Below, one piece after another: positions 6,539 to 13,597 of a DNA stretch of 20,932 nt. The stretch is from CAMNAO01 sp045605145 (GTDB lineage: Bacteria > Bacillota > Clostridia > Oscillospirales > Oscillospiraceae), in contig JAZUPH010000036.1 of the NCBI GenBank assembly GCA_045605145.1, positions 1-20,932 of the forward strand. Reading direction: 5' to 3'. Positions within the stretch are counted from its first letter, which is position 1. Each line of letters begins with the position of its first letter. A model generated the notes under the pieces. It did no database searches, was not told the DNA's origin, and saw only the letters and a list, made by a program, of their open reading frames with translations. A program made the position numbers and the translations under genes.

Positions 6539-6571
6539 AAAACAGGCTTGGGAATGGTCCAAGCCTGTTTT
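6539..6571 (+). terminator. Terminator of the sigma/anti-sigma operon
   Basis: A stem of 13 bp (6539-6551 with 6559-6571) is flanked by AAAA and TTTT, so it can act in both directions. It sits 25 bases after the anti-sigma stop. Confidence 0.85.
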
Positions 6572-6613
6572 GTATGTATCCGGACTGCAGCCGGCAGGAT
6601 CTGCAGCAACAGT

Positions 6614-6642
6614 AAAGCCGCAGCGATATTCGCTGCGGCTTT
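6614..6642 (-). terminator. Terminator of the rpmH-khpB operon
   Basis: A perfect 12-bp stem (6614-6625 with 6631-6642, five-base loop) lies 24 bases past the khpB stop on the minus strand. A short T-run follows. It faces the terminator at 6539-6571 from the convergent operon. Confidence 0.75.
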
Positions 6643-6665
6643 GCATATGATTCACGGGTTTTGTG

Positions 6666-7505
6666 TCAGCACCACTCGCGGGCTGCAGGCTTGGAGTCCT
6701 CAACATTGGCAATGATGTCGGGAGTAACTTCCACATCCTGCTCGTCCTCATCCTCGTACTCCTCCTCAACAGGGGCGGGAGCCTTGGGGGCGTAGCGGCG
6801 GCGGTCGTTGCGGCCGCTGCGGTAGCCTCTGTCGCGGTTGTCACGGCCGGAGCGCTCACTTCTGGCGGGAGCATTGGCTGCGTCGTAACCGACCACGATG
6901 CGGCGGTTGGGCTCACTGCCGGTGGAGAAGGTGTTAACGCCGGCCACATCCTGCAGCGCAGTGTGAATGATGTGACGCTCATAGGCGTTCATAGGCTCAA
7001 GGGTCATGCTTTTGCGGTAGCGCAGAACCTTGTCGGCAACCTTCTTTGCCAGCTTGACGAGAGACTCTTCCCTCTTGGCGCGGTAATTCTCAGCGTCGAT
7101 GCTGATGCGCACGCGCTGTTTGTCGCCGCGGTTGATGGAATAATTGGCCAGGTGCTGGATGGCGTCAAGGGTCTCGCCGCGGCGGCCGATAAGGGCGCCG
7201 ATGCCGCTGCCGACCAGCTCAACTGCCACGCTGCCGTCCTCATTGACGGTGACATTCGCCTGGGCCTCAACGCCCATGCGCTCAAACAGGCCCTCAAGGA
7301 AAGCGGCAACCTTCACATCAACGGGATCTTCGATCTCGCAGGTGACGCGGACGCGGGCGGGGGCACTGCCAATGCCAAGGAAGCCGGCGCGTGCCTTCTC
7401 AAGCACTTCCACCTGAGCATCCTCAAGGCTGATGCCAAGCTCCTCCACCGCAAGGTTTATGGCCTCTTCCTCGGTGCGGGCAACTTTTTCAACAACTTTT
7501 ATCAT
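6666..7505 (-). CDS. khpB: RNA-binding protein KhpB (Jag/EloR)
   Basis: KhpB/Jag is a cytoplasmic RNA-binding protein that, with KhpA, affects cell elongation and sRNA-linked regulation in Gram-positives. The 279-residue product has the full domain order: Jag_N at about 1-52 (KARAGFLGIGS), a KH domain at about 75-150 with the GxxG loop IGRRG at 106-110, and an R3H domain at about 155-210 with R177-x3-H181 and the GSEPNRRIVV end. An Arg/Gly/Asp-rich tail and an acidic stretch EEEYEDEDEQDVEV follow, both probably disordered and longer than in many homologues. It comes 20 bases after yidC, as usual, but the operon ends here instead of continuing to mnmE-mnmG. Confidence 0.94.
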   Translation of the reverse strand: MIKVVEKVARTEEEAINLAVEELGISLEDAQVEVLEKARAGFLGIGSAPARVRVTCEIEDPVDVKVAAFLEGLFERMGVEAQANVTVNEDGSVAVELVGSGIGALIGRRGETLDAIQHLANYSINRGDKQRVRISIDAENYRAKREESLVKLAKKVADKVLRYRKSMTLEPMNAYERHIIHTALQDVAGVNTFSTGSEPNRRIVVGYDAANAPARSERSGRDNRDRGYRSGRNDRRRYAPKAPAPVEEEYEDEDEQDVEVTPDIIANVEDSKPAAREWC

Positions 7506-7525
7506 GGTAAAAGCAGAACTCTCCT

Positions 7526-8725
7526 TTATTCTTCAGCAAGCCCATCCTGTTCGGGCTCATTCGTTACTTCTGCAGGCTTTTTGTAGCGGTCGGGGTCATA
7601 TGCTCTGCCGCGGGCGTACTTTCTGTCGCCGATACGGCCGGGTTCGGCATCAACCTCTTCGCCTTTTTCAAGGGCCTTGCGGCGCTCATACTCGGCAGCC
7701 TTCGCCTCGCGTTCTTTGCTGTCTTTTTTCTGCTGCTTGCGCTTGGAGGTGTTGGGGTTCACCGAGGTGATTCCCTCAGCTCTCTGGCGCTCGGTCTCTC
7801 TGCGCTTGGCCTCGATCTCAGCTTCGCGGGCCTTGCGGCGCTCGATATTGATGGCATCCTCTTTATCAAGCACTTTATTGTAGTACTTATTGAGGATAAT
7901 ATCCTGAACGATGCCGAACAGGGAGCCGCATGCCCAATAAAGGCCCATGGAAGAGGGCATCATGAACGCAAAGACCAGTGTCATCATGGGCATCATGATG
8001 TTCATGGAGTTCATGTTGGGATCCTGCTTCTGGCCGCTGGAGGCCACGGCAGCCTTGGAACTGAGCCAGGTAAGTACAGCAGCAATGATGGGGATCAGGA
8101 ACAGACCGAAGCCGGGCCAAAAATCCTCCCAACTGCCGAAATTGGCAGTAAAGAGATACTTCCAATCGGGGACATCGCCCAGGTTCACGCCGAAGAAGGA
8201 GAAGTCGATCTGCTTGAGCTTATCAACCACACCCTCGAACTTGCCCCAGTTGGCGGAAATGAACTGAGCCTGCTCGATCTGCTGATAGGCAGCATTGACA
8301 GACGCTTCATATCCCGCGCCGGTCAGGCGAGCAAGCAGCGCGCCGCCCTCTTCCAGCGCCTCGGAAGCGACGCCCATCATTATGGTGATGGGGTAGCGGA
8401 TCGCCTGGTAAAGGGCGATGAGTATAGGCAGCGGGACAAAGGACCACAAGCAGCCGCTCATGGGATTGATGTTTTCTTCCTGATATATCTTCTGGGTTTC
8501 TTCGTTTATTTTCTGCTGGTTGCCGGCGTAGCGCTTCTGAATATCGGCAATGCGCGGCTGCAGACGCTGCTGGCGGAGCATACCCTTTTTACTCTTAAGC
8601 TGGAAGGGCAGCAGAATAATCTTGACCAACAGTGAGAAAAGAATGATCGCAAGACCATAGTTGCCCAGCCAATCATACAGCCACATAAGCAGCATACCGA
8701 AAGGCTTGGCGATAAATGACAACAT
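7526..8725 (-). CDS. yidC: Membrane protein insertase YidC/Oxa1
   Basis: YidC inserts membrane proteins with or without SecYEG. The 399-residue product is of the Gram-positive type, lacking the large periplasmic domain, with about five membrane segments. Visible marks are LPFQLKSKKGM after the first segment, NPMSGCLWSFVPLPILIALYQ, MMPMMTLVFAFMMPSSMGLYWACG, and a long basic, probably coiled tail from about residue 285. The position of the usual groove arginine (aligned to R in the Bacillus SpoIIIJ segment LLIRLLILP) is lysine, K35 in LLVKIILLP. A hydrophilic insertion of about 70 residues lies between segments 2 and 3. It follows yidD by 28 bases. Confidence 0.95.
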   Translation of the reverse strand: MLSFIAKPFGMLLMWLYDWLGNYGLAIILFSLLVKIILLPFQLKSKKGMLRQQRLQPRIADIQKRYAGNQQKINEETQKIYQEENINPMSGCLWSFVPLPILIALYQAIRYPITIMMGVASEALEEGGALLARLTGAGYEASVNAAYQQIEQAQFISANWGKFEGVVDKLKQIDFSFFGVNLGDVPDWKYLFTANFGSWEDFWPGFGLFLIPIIAAVLTWLSSKAAVASSGQKQDPNMNSMNIMMPMMTLVFAFMMPSSMGLYWACGSLFGIVQDIILNKYYNKVLDKEDAINIERRKAREAEIEAKRRETERQRAEGITSVNPNTSKRKQQKKDSKEREAKAAEYERRKALEKGEEVDAEPGRIGDRKYARGRAYDPDRYKKPAEVTNEPEQDGLAEE

Positions 8726-8753
8726 AATTTACATTTCTCCAATCTGGGGCCCG

Positions 8754-8972
8754 TCAGGGCACAGGGTCATAGTGATCAAAATTCTTGCGGTGGAACGGAT
8801 GGCAGCGCAAAAGGCGTCGAAGCGCCAACCAGCCACCCCGAAGCGCACCATACTTCATAATTGCCTCATAGGCATACTGGGAACAGGTAGGGACGAATAT
8901 ACACCTGGGCGGAAGGCCCGGCGATATATGGCGCTGATAGAAGCGTATAAGCCAAAGAAACAATCTTTTCAC
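8754..8972 (-). CDS. yidD: Membrane protein insertion efficiency factor YidD
   Basis: YidD is a small membrane-associated protein that helps YidC-dependent insertion. The 72-residue product shows the family signature LIRFYQRHISPGLPPRCIFVPTCSQYAYEAI and the end RRLLRCHPFH, including the conserved cysteines. The start is GTG at 8972-8970, within a GTGA overlap with the rnpA stop, so translation is coupled. Its place between rnpA and yidC is the standard one. Confidence 0.95.
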   Translation of the reverse strand: MKRLFLWLIRFYQRHISPGLPPRCIFVPTCSQYAYEAIMKYGALRGGWLALRRLLRCHPFHRKNFDHYDPVP

Positions 8973-9313
8973 ACCGGCACCGCCATGATGCCCAGCTTTT
9001 TGGCAGTACGGATAAAGTCCGCCTCAAGCTCATGGTAAGCGGCCTCAAAGCCCGCCTTGCGCACCACCACAACAATGTCCCAGCCGACGGAAAAAGCCGC
9101 CTCGTTGAGACGGTAAATTTCCCTTAGTCTTCTGCGCACGCGGTTGCGCCGGACGGCGTTGCCAAGTTTGGCGCTGACCGTATAGCCGATGCGGTTCCTG
9201 TCCCGGTTCGTGCGGCGGCAATAAATCAGCAACCGATGGGTACCGGCACTCTTGCCACGGTTATATAAGCGCCTGAAATCGTGATTGTTTTTTAGCGATA
9301 CGGTAAACTTCAT
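8969..9313 (-). CDS. rnpA: Ribonuclease P protein component
   Basis: RnpA is the protein subunit of RNase P, which trims the 5' leaders of pre-tRNAs. The 114-residue product has usual length, with an N-terminal SLKNNHDFRRLYNRGKSA region and the signature NAVRRNRVRRRLRE at about residues 52-65, where the arginines contact RNase P RNA. I chose ATG 9313-9311 because a GGAGG site lies eight bases before it and homologues begin MKF; an in-frame extension to 9358 is possible but not family-like. It lies between rpmH and yidD, the classical order. The RNA subunit gene rnpB is not in this window. Confidence 0.94.
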   Translation of the reverse strand: MKFTVSLKNNHDFRRLYNRGKSAGTHRLLIYCRRTNRDRNRIGYTVSAKLGNAVRRNRVRRRLREIYRLNEAAFSVGWDIVVVVRKAGFEAAYHELEADFIRTAKKLGIMAVPV

Positions 9314-9406
9314 GCCATTCGCCTCCGTCACGCCGTGTAAACGGCCCTTTGGCGGCATCCGTCACGGGCATACGCCCTCAGACTGCGCCGCCATGAAGCT
9401 GATCCG

Positions 9407-9541
9407 TCAGACGGTGAGTTCTTTTCTGCCCTTGGCTCTGCGGCGGGCAAGAACCTTGCGGCCGTTCTTGGTCTTCATTCTCTGGCGGAAACCGTGCACC
9501 TTTGCACGCTGACGCTTTTTTGGCTGATAAGTTCTGAGCAT
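9407..9541 (-). CDS. rpmH: 50S ribosomal protein L34
   Basis: L34 is a very basic 44-residue large-subunit protein. The product begins MLRTYQPKKRQRAKVHGFRQRM and ends ARRRAKGRKELTV, matching the family over its whole length; MLRTYQ and AKVHGF are small variants of the common MKRTYQ and SKEHGF. The ATG at 9541-9539 has a GGAGGT ribosome site. It is the first gene of the rpmH-rnpA-yidD-yidC-khpB cluster and follows its own promoter. Confidence 0.96.
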   Translation of the reverse strand: MLRTYQPKKRQRAKVHGFRQRMKTKNGRKVLARRRAKGRKELTV

Positions 9542-9642
9542 TTTTGCTACCTCCAAATAATATTTTATTCAACTATACTCGACACCGATATTGCGGCGCA
9601 GTTGACACTTTTTCCTGCATGCAGGCGCAACGCAGGACTTTA

Positions 9643-9672
9643 ATTATAACCCGTCACACAGGCATCTGTCAA
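9643..9672 (-). promoter_or_regulatory. Sigma-A promoter of rpmH
   Basis: On the minus strand TTGACA (9672-9667), an 18-base spacer and TATAAT (9648-9643). The transcript would carry a leader of about 95 nt before the L34 start codon. Both hexamers are exact consensus. Confidence 0.8.
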
Positions 9673-9730
9673 GACGCAAAGCGCGATTATTCATATTTAT
9701 TGGGGGATTTTTTGCGCCCATTCGGGCAAA

Positions 9731-9762
9731 AAGGCGGCGCGGAATAACTCCGCGCCGCTTTT
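9731..9762 (-). terminator. Terminator of thiT
   Basis: A GC-rich stem (9734-9743 with 9749-9758, five-base loop) is flanked by A-rich and T-rich runs on both sides. It lies just past the thiT stop and isolates thiT from the rpmH promoter. Confidence 0.85.
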
Positions 9763-9772
9763 TTGGAAGCAT

Positions 9773-10312
9773 TTAAATCTGCCGCTCGAGCAATTTCTGC
9801 CGCCTGGACAAAAGCCCGATCACCAATGCCGCCAGGACACCGTTGGTAAGGGTGTAAAGGCCGTTATACAAGAAGGAATATACCCAGATATTTACCATGC
9901 TCAGGCCGAGGAAGGCTTCCGGCATCCACTCTCCCCAAACGATCGCGCCGGAAAGGACGAAGGACATAAGCGCGCCCAGGGTGCCGAAAACGGTGGACAG
10001 GACAGGCTTCTTCGGCATCAGGCCGGAAAAACCGACCAGTGCATAGGCCACCACATAGTCAAGGAGTAAGGATTGCCAGCCATAGCTGATGCCGCCGCCG
10101 ATAATGGCCTTTATGACGCCGAACACCGCACCCGCGGCCACACCCCAGCCGACGCCCCAGCGCAGTGAGTACACCATAAGGGGGATGAAAATCAGGTTTA
10201 TGGAGCCGCCCTGGGCAAACAGGTCAATCTTGAGAAAATTGAGTACGACCGCTGCCGCCACCATTGCCGCGCCCTCCGTCAAGGCGCGAAGGTTTTTGTT
10301 TTTGCTGTTCAT
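9773..10312 (-). CDS. thiT: ECF transporter S component, thiamine (ThiT)
   Basis: ThiT is the membrane substrate-binding subunit of an energy-coupling-factor transporter for thiamine. The 179-residue product has about six hydrophobic segments. It shows family marks such as INLIFIPLMVYSLRWG, the GGGISYGWQSLLLDYVVAYALVG segment, and SGAIVWGEWMPEAF followed by WVYSFLYNGLYTL. The assignment is strengthened by the TPP riboswitch directly upstream. The ATG at 10312-10310 has a GGAGGG ribosome site. The shared energising module (EcfA, EcfA', EcfT) is not in this window and must be supplied from elsewhere. Confidence 0.93.
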   Translation of the reverse strand: MNSKNKNLRALTEGAAMVAAAVVLNFLKIDLFAQGGSINLIFIPLMVYSLRWGVGWGVAAGAVFGVIKAIIGGGISYGWQSLLLDYVVAYALVGFSGLMPKKPVLSTVFGTLGALMSFVLSGAIVWGEWMPEAFLGLSMVNIWVYSFLYNGLYTLTNGVLAALVIGLLSRRQKLLERQI

Positions 10313-10329
10313 TGGATTCCCTCCTAAAT

Positions 10330-10362
10330 AAATAGAAAAGCCGCGGCAAAATAAGCCACGGC
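10330..10362 (-). terminator. Riboswitch-controlled terminator before thiT
   Basis: Minus-strand GCCGTGGC (10362-10355) pairs with GCCGCGGC (10347-10340), with one G-T pair, and is followed by TTTTCTATTTATTT. It lies between the TPP aptamer and the thiT ribosome site, so thiamine pyrophosphate binding probably causes premature termination. Confidence 0.8.
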
Positions 10363-10382
10363 ATAAGGGTATAGCTGTATCT

Positions 10383-10473
10383 CTTCCCTACGCCGGCATT
10401 ATCCGAACAGGTTCAGAGGGTTCGACGCCTCAATTAGCATCATCTCAGCCGGGAGTGACCCAGCGCCCCTTAT
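10383..10473 (-). promoter_or_regulatory. TPP riboswitch (THI element)
   Basis: The minus strand carries the conserved thi-box parts in order: GGGGCGCTGGGT at the 5' end, GGCTGAGATGATG (the pyrimidine-binding CTGAGA), ACCCTCTGAACCTG, and GGATAATGCCGGCGTAGGGA. These are the defining segments of the thiamine-pyrophosphate aptamer. It starts within a few bases of the predicted transcription start and controls thiT. Confidence 0.96.
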
Positions 10474-10481
10474 TTGCAATA

Positions 10482-10510
10482 ATTTTACAACTTGCACACC
10501 CGTTTGTCAA
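10482..10510 (-). promoter_or_regulatory. Promoter of thiT
   Basis: Minus-strand TTGACA (10510-10505), a 17-base spacer and TAAAAT (10487-10482). The start near 10475 coincides with the 5' end of the TPP aptamer. Confidence 0.75.
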
Positions 10511-10520
10511 TAGCGCGGTA

Positions 10521-10549
10521 TTGAAAAAGGAAATTTGCGGTGATATTAT
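10521..10549 (+). promoter_or_regulatory. Promoter of htpG
   Basis: TTGAAA at 10521-10526, a 17-base spacer and TATTAT at 10544-10549. It is divergent from the thiT promoter, ten bases away. I see no CIRCE (HrcA) inverted repeat and no clear CtsR site next to it. Confidence 0.65.
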
Positions 10550-10627
10550 TATGTGCAGGCTGAATCCATATAGGCTCCTTATACGGACCCTGAGCCAATT
10601 TCGTATTGCGGAGGTTACTATTATAAC

Positions 10628-12466
10628 ATGGCAAAAAAGCAGTTTAAAACAGAATCCAAAAAGATCCTTGACCTGATGATCAACTCCATCTACACGCACA
10701 AGGAGATATTCCTCAGGGAACTTATATCCAATGCGTCAGATGCCATCGACAAGCTGTGCTACAAGTCGCTGACGGAAGAAGGGATCGAGCTTGACCGCTC
10801 CGACTTCGCCATTACGCTGACCGTGGACAAAGATAGGCGCATACTGACCATCAGCGACAACGGCGTGGGCATGACAAAGGACGAGCTGGAAAACAATCTG
10901 GGCGTGATCGCACGCAGCGGCTCTTCCGCCTTCAGTGAGGCGATGGACAAGAGCAAGGATGAGGAGCTGGACATCATCGGTCATTTCGGCGTGGGTTTTT
11001 ACAGCGCGTTCATGGTGGCAAAAAAGGTCACCGTTATCACCCGCTCCTACAACGCGGACACGGCATACAAATGGATGTCTTCCGGCGCGGACGGCTACAC
11101 CATCACCGAGTGTGAAAAGGATGGCTTCGGCACTGATATCATTCTGCAGCTTAAGGACGACCCCGAGGATGAGCAGGGCGAGTTTTCCTCCTATCTGGAG
11201 GCTTACACACTGCGCGGCCTTATAAAGAAGTACAGCGATTACATCCGCTGGCCCATCAATCTGGATGGTGAAACCGTCAACAGCCGCATCCCCATCTGGC
11301 AGCGCACGCGTTCCGAAGCCAGCGACGAGGACTGTATCAAATATTATAAAGAGCGTTATCACGATGACAAGGACCCGGTGGCCGTCATCCGCGTAAACGC
11401 CGAGGGCGCGGTAAGCTATCGCGCGCTGCTGTTTGTGCCCGCCGCCGCTCCGTACAACTATTTCACCGTCAACTACGCCGTCGGACCCGAGCTGTATTCC
11501 AGCGGCGTGATGATAATGGAAAACTGCGCCGACCTGCTTGCCCATCATTTCCGCTTTATCCGCGGCGTGGTGGACTCTCCGGATCTGAGCTTGAATATTT
11601 CACGCGAGCTGCTGCAGCACGACAAGCAGCTTAAGCTGATCGGCAGCAGCCTTGAAAAGCGCATTAAGAATGAGCTTAAGAAGCTGATGGACAACGACCG
11701 CGAGAAGTACGAGCTGTTTCACCAGAGCTTCGGCGTGGATCTGCGCTACGGCATCCTGCGCGACTACGGCGCAAAGAAGGATTTGCTCTCAGACCTTATG
11801 CTGTTCTACTCCGATAAGAACGACACCATGGTCAGCTTCAAGGAATATATCGAGGCCATGCCCGAAGAGCAGAAGAACATTTACTACGCAGGCGGCGAAA
11901 GCATTGATGCCGCATCCGCCATGCCCCAGCTTGAGCCGGTGCGTGACCGCGGTTATGATGCGCTGCTGCTGGGCGACACCTCCGCAGATCTTGTCATGCG
12001 CCTTATCGGTGAGTTTGACGGCAAGCCCATTAAGAGCATCAATGACGACGATCTGGGCCTGGACGGCGGTGAGCGCCGTGAGGCCGCCGAGAAGGCACAA
12101 CAGGAGAATAAAGAGCTGCTGGATTGGGTCAAAGAACAGCTCGACGGCCGCGTGCAGGAGGTCTGCATTTCTGAGCGACTGAACACCCACGCCGTATGCC
12201 TGACCGCCAAGGGCCCCATCTCCCTGGATATGGAGAAGTATTTCTCCTCCGTACCCGGCGAGGCGCAGAACATCCGTGCCCAGCGCGTGCTTGAGCTGAA
12301 CGCCGAGCATGGCTCCTTCGCCGCACTGAAGGCAGCTTACGAAACCGACAGGGACAAGGCCGCAAGATATGCCGAGGTGCTTTGCACCCTGGCTGAGATG
12401 CTGGCAGGCTTCATGCCCCAGCAGCCCGCCGAGTTTGCGGACCTGGTCAGCGGCTTGATGGTGTGA
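10628..12466 (+). CDS. htpG: Molecular chaperone HtpG (Hsp90)
   Basis: HtpG is the bacterial Hsp90, an ATP-driven dimeric chaperone. The 612-residue product is full length. The GHKL ATPase motifs are intact: FLRELISNASDAIDKL (catalytic Glu and Mg-binding Asn), DNGVGMTKDEL, and GHFGVGFYSAFMVA forming the ATP lid. The middle domain shows GVVDSPDLSLNISRELLQ with the catalytic-loop arginine, and a C-terminal dimerisation domain runs from about 500 to 612. The ATG at 10628 lies 13 bases after a GGAGG at 10610-10614, rather far for a ribosome site, and the MAKKQFKTESKKIL start fits the family. It is a single-gene unit ended by a strong terminator. Confidence 0.97.
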   Translation: MAKKQFKTESKKILDLMINSIYTHKEIFLRELISNASDAIDKLCYKSLTEEGIELDRSDFAITLTVDKDRRILTISDNGVGMTKDELENNLGVIARSGSSAFSEAMDKSKDEELDIIGHFGVGFYSAFMVAKKVTVITRSYNADTAYKWMSSGADGYTITECEKDGFGTDIILQLKDDPEDEQGEFSSYLEAYTLRGLIKKYSDYIRWPINLDGETVNSRIPIWQRTRSEASDEDCIKYYKERYHDDKDPVAVIRVNAEGAVSYRALLFVPAAAPYNYFTVNYAVGPELYSSGVMIMENCADLLAHHFRFIRGVVDSPDLSLNISRELLQHDKQLKLIGSSLEKRIKNELKKLMDNDREKYELFHQSFGVDLRYGILRDYGAKKDLLSDLMLFYSDKNDTMVSFKEYIEAMPEEQKNIYYAGGESIDAASAMPQLEPVRDRGYDALLLGDTSADLVMRLIGEFDGKPIKSINDDDLGLDGGERREAAEKAQQENKELLDWVKEQLDGRVQEVCISERLNTHAVCLTAKGPISLDMEKYFSSVPGEAQNIRAQRVLELNAEHGSFAALKAAYETDRDKAARYAEVLCTLAEMLAGFMPQQPAEFADLVSGLMV

Positions 12467-12506
12467 TTTTTTCTAAAGACGAAGTATAATTGATAAAAGG
12501 CGCAAT

Positions 12507-12534
12507 AAAGCCACCCTCTTGAGAGGGTGGCTTT
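12507..12534 (+). terminator. Terminator of htpG
   Basis: A 12-bp stem (12507-12518 with 12523-12534, four-base loop TTGA) ends in TTTT, about 40 bases after the htpG stop codon. Confidence 0.88.
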
Positions 12535-12578
12535 TGCACGCTGTCATGTCTTATTATAGGGTTCCCATTGGGTACGGA

Positions 12579-12607
12579 TTGCCGCATCCAGATGTTACCT
12601 ATATAAT
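12579..12607 (+). promoter_or_regulatory. Promoter candidate for a small RNA
   Basis: TTGCCG at 12579-12584, a 17-base spacer and a perfect TATAAT at 12602-12607. No gene on the plus strand follows for almost 1 kb; a hairpin terminator follows after about 80 bases. Confidence 0.55.
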
Positions 12608-12612
12608 CCATT

Positions 12613-12691
12613 CAGGGTATTCCTCCGAAATCAAAGCAATACCGCAACACACAGCAAAACCATGCCAAATTTTCCTTTTGGCATGGTTTTG
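12613..12691 (+). ncRNA. Candidate small regulatory RNA between htpG and ribU
   Basis: Downstream of the promoter at 12579-12607 the sequence can fold into a 5' hairpin: GGTATT (12616-12621) pairs with AATACC (12638-12643) around a 16-base loop that begins CCTCC. A single-stranded A/C-rich linker follows, then a terminator hairpin at 12656-12690 ending TTTTGTT. The layout (promoter, C-rich loop, terminator, no ORF) is that of Firmicutes trans-acting sRNAs, which use exposed C-rich loops to pair with Shine-Dalgarno sequences. It matches no family I recognise, and expression is not shown. Confidence 0.45.
12656..12690. terminator. Bidirectional terminator (ribU / candidate sRNA)
   Basis: A 14-bp stem (12656-12669 with 12677-12690) flanked by A- and T-runs works in both orientations. 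It ends ribU on the minus strand, about 10 bases past its stop, and would end the candidate small RNA on the plus strand. Confidence 0.88.
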
Positions 12692-12699
12692 TTAATTAT

Positions 12700-13272
12700 T
12701 CACTTTCCCTCGCCGCTTTGCGGTACCAGTTTTGCGCGTTTGAGCGCCTTGACCACTGGTTTATAGACCACCAGTGTCAGCACTGCGTTTATGCCCGCCT
12801 TTATGCCGTTAAAGGGCAGGAACACTGGAATGAGCATATCGGCAACGGCGGCGCGGGGCATGCCCTGATAGATGGGCGTGATGAGATAGTTCCAGCCCAG
12901 CATTGACGCGGTCATCAGCACAGCGCCGAGAACAAGGCCAAGGACGGCGCCCTTAAAGCTGTGATGGCGGCGATACACCAGCGCGGCTGGCACAACAAAC
13001 GCGGCGCTGGCAAGAAAGTTCATAGCAAAGCCCCACCAGCCGGTGGTGCCGACGGTGACCATCTCCAGCAATGCCACTACAAGGGACATCATCGCACCCT
13101 CAACAGGGCCGAAGAGGAAGCCGCCGATGGATATGACCACATCCTTGGGATCATATTTAAGGAAGGGCGCGGCAGGCATCAGCGGGATGCGGCAGACAGC
13201 CATGACCACATAAGCCATGGCAACAAGCATAGCAAGAGTCGCAATTTTTTTGACATTCAGTTTCTTTTTCAT
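12700..13272 (-). CDS. ribU: ECF transporter S component, riboflavin (RibU)
   Basis: RibU is the riboflavin-binding membrane subunit of an ECF transporter. The 190-residue product has about six hydrophobic segments. It carries the family signature FLKYDPKDVVISIGGFLFGP around residues 36-55, then EMVTVGTTGWWGFAMNFLAS and the FLPFNGIKAGINA end. The FMN riboswitch upstream fixes the substrate with good confidence. I chose the ATG at 13272-13270 because a TTTGGAGGA ribosome site precedes it and MKKKLNVKKIA is a normal N-terminus; the in-frame upstream extension runs into the riboswitch. The Ecf ATPases and EcfT are not encoded here. Confidence 0.94.
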   Translation of the reverse strand: MKKKLNVKKIATLAMLVAMAYVVMAVCRIPLMPAAPFLKYDPKDVVISIGGFLFGPVEGAMMSLVVALLEMVTVGTTGWWGFAMNFLASAAFVVPAALVYRRHHSFKGAVLGLVLGAVLMTASMLGWNYLITPIYQGMPRAAVADMLIPVFLPFNGIKAGINAVLTLVVYKPVVKALKRAKLVPQSGEGK

Positions 13273-13280
13273 AGTTTCCT

Positions 13281-13315
13281 CCAAAATAAAGAATGCGCCC
13301 ATAATAACGGGCGCA
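13281..13315 (-). terminator. Riboswitch-controlled terminator before ribU
   Basis: Minus-strand TGCGCCC (13315-13309) pairs with GGGCGCA (13300-13294) around an eight-base loop, followed by TTCTTTATTTT. It lies between the FMN aptamer and the ribU ribosome site and is probably the expression platform. Confidence 0.78.
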
Positions 13316-13338
13316 GATGCAGCATCGATCAATGTGCG

Positions 13339-13462
13339 TCTTCTCTCATCCAGACTATACTGTCGGTGACGGAATTGCAAAAAGCTCACCGTCTCAGCGG
13401 CACGAAGGCCGGTCGCGGACTATACCGCCGGTGGGGAATCACACCCCGCCCCGAAGACCGAT
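13339..13462 (-). promoter_or_regulatory. FMN riboswitch (RFN element)
   Basis: On the minus strand the conserved RFN parts occur in order: ATCGGTCTTCGGGGC, GGGGTGTGATTCCCCACC, GGCGGTATAGTCCGCGA, a variable stem with GCCGCTGAGACGG-type sequence, CCGTCACCGACAGTATAGT and the closing GGATGAGAGAAGA. This is the flavin-mononucleotide aptamer. It lies 67 bases before the ribU start codon and should switch ribU off when FMN is plentiful. Confidence 0.96.
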
Positions 13463-13476
13463 ATTCTGTTGGACTT

Positions 13477-13505
13477 ATTATATATCATATGCCGCCGCTT
13501 TGCAA
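13477..13505 (-). promoter_or_regulatory. Promoter of ribU
   Basis: Minus-strand TTGCAA (13505-13500), a 17-base spacer and TATAAT (13482-13477), starting transcription just before the FMN aptamer. A perfect 7-3-7 inverted repeat (13494-13510) covers the -35 box; whether it is an operator is unclear. Confidence 0.72.
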
Positions 13506-13547
13506 GCGGCACTGAAAACTATGATACACATATCCGCATTTATCGCT

Positions 13548-13576
13548 TTGACTTTCATCCACTTATGCGATACAAT
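13548..13576 (+). promoter_or_regulatory. Promoter of the DUF1273 gene
   Basis: TTGACT at 13548-13553, a 17-base spacer and TACAAT at 13571-13576. The leader before the ATG at 13598 would be only about 15 nt, with GGAGG at 13586-13590. It is divergent from ribU. Confidence 0.7.
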
Positions 13577-13597
13577 TAAAAGAACGGAGGTGATACC

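Noticed and set aside
10550..10627. Possible CIRCE or CtsR heat-shock operator before htpG
   Set aside because: No inverted repeat of the TTAGCACTC-type nor a tandem CtsR heptad is present; the promoter looks like plain sigma-A.
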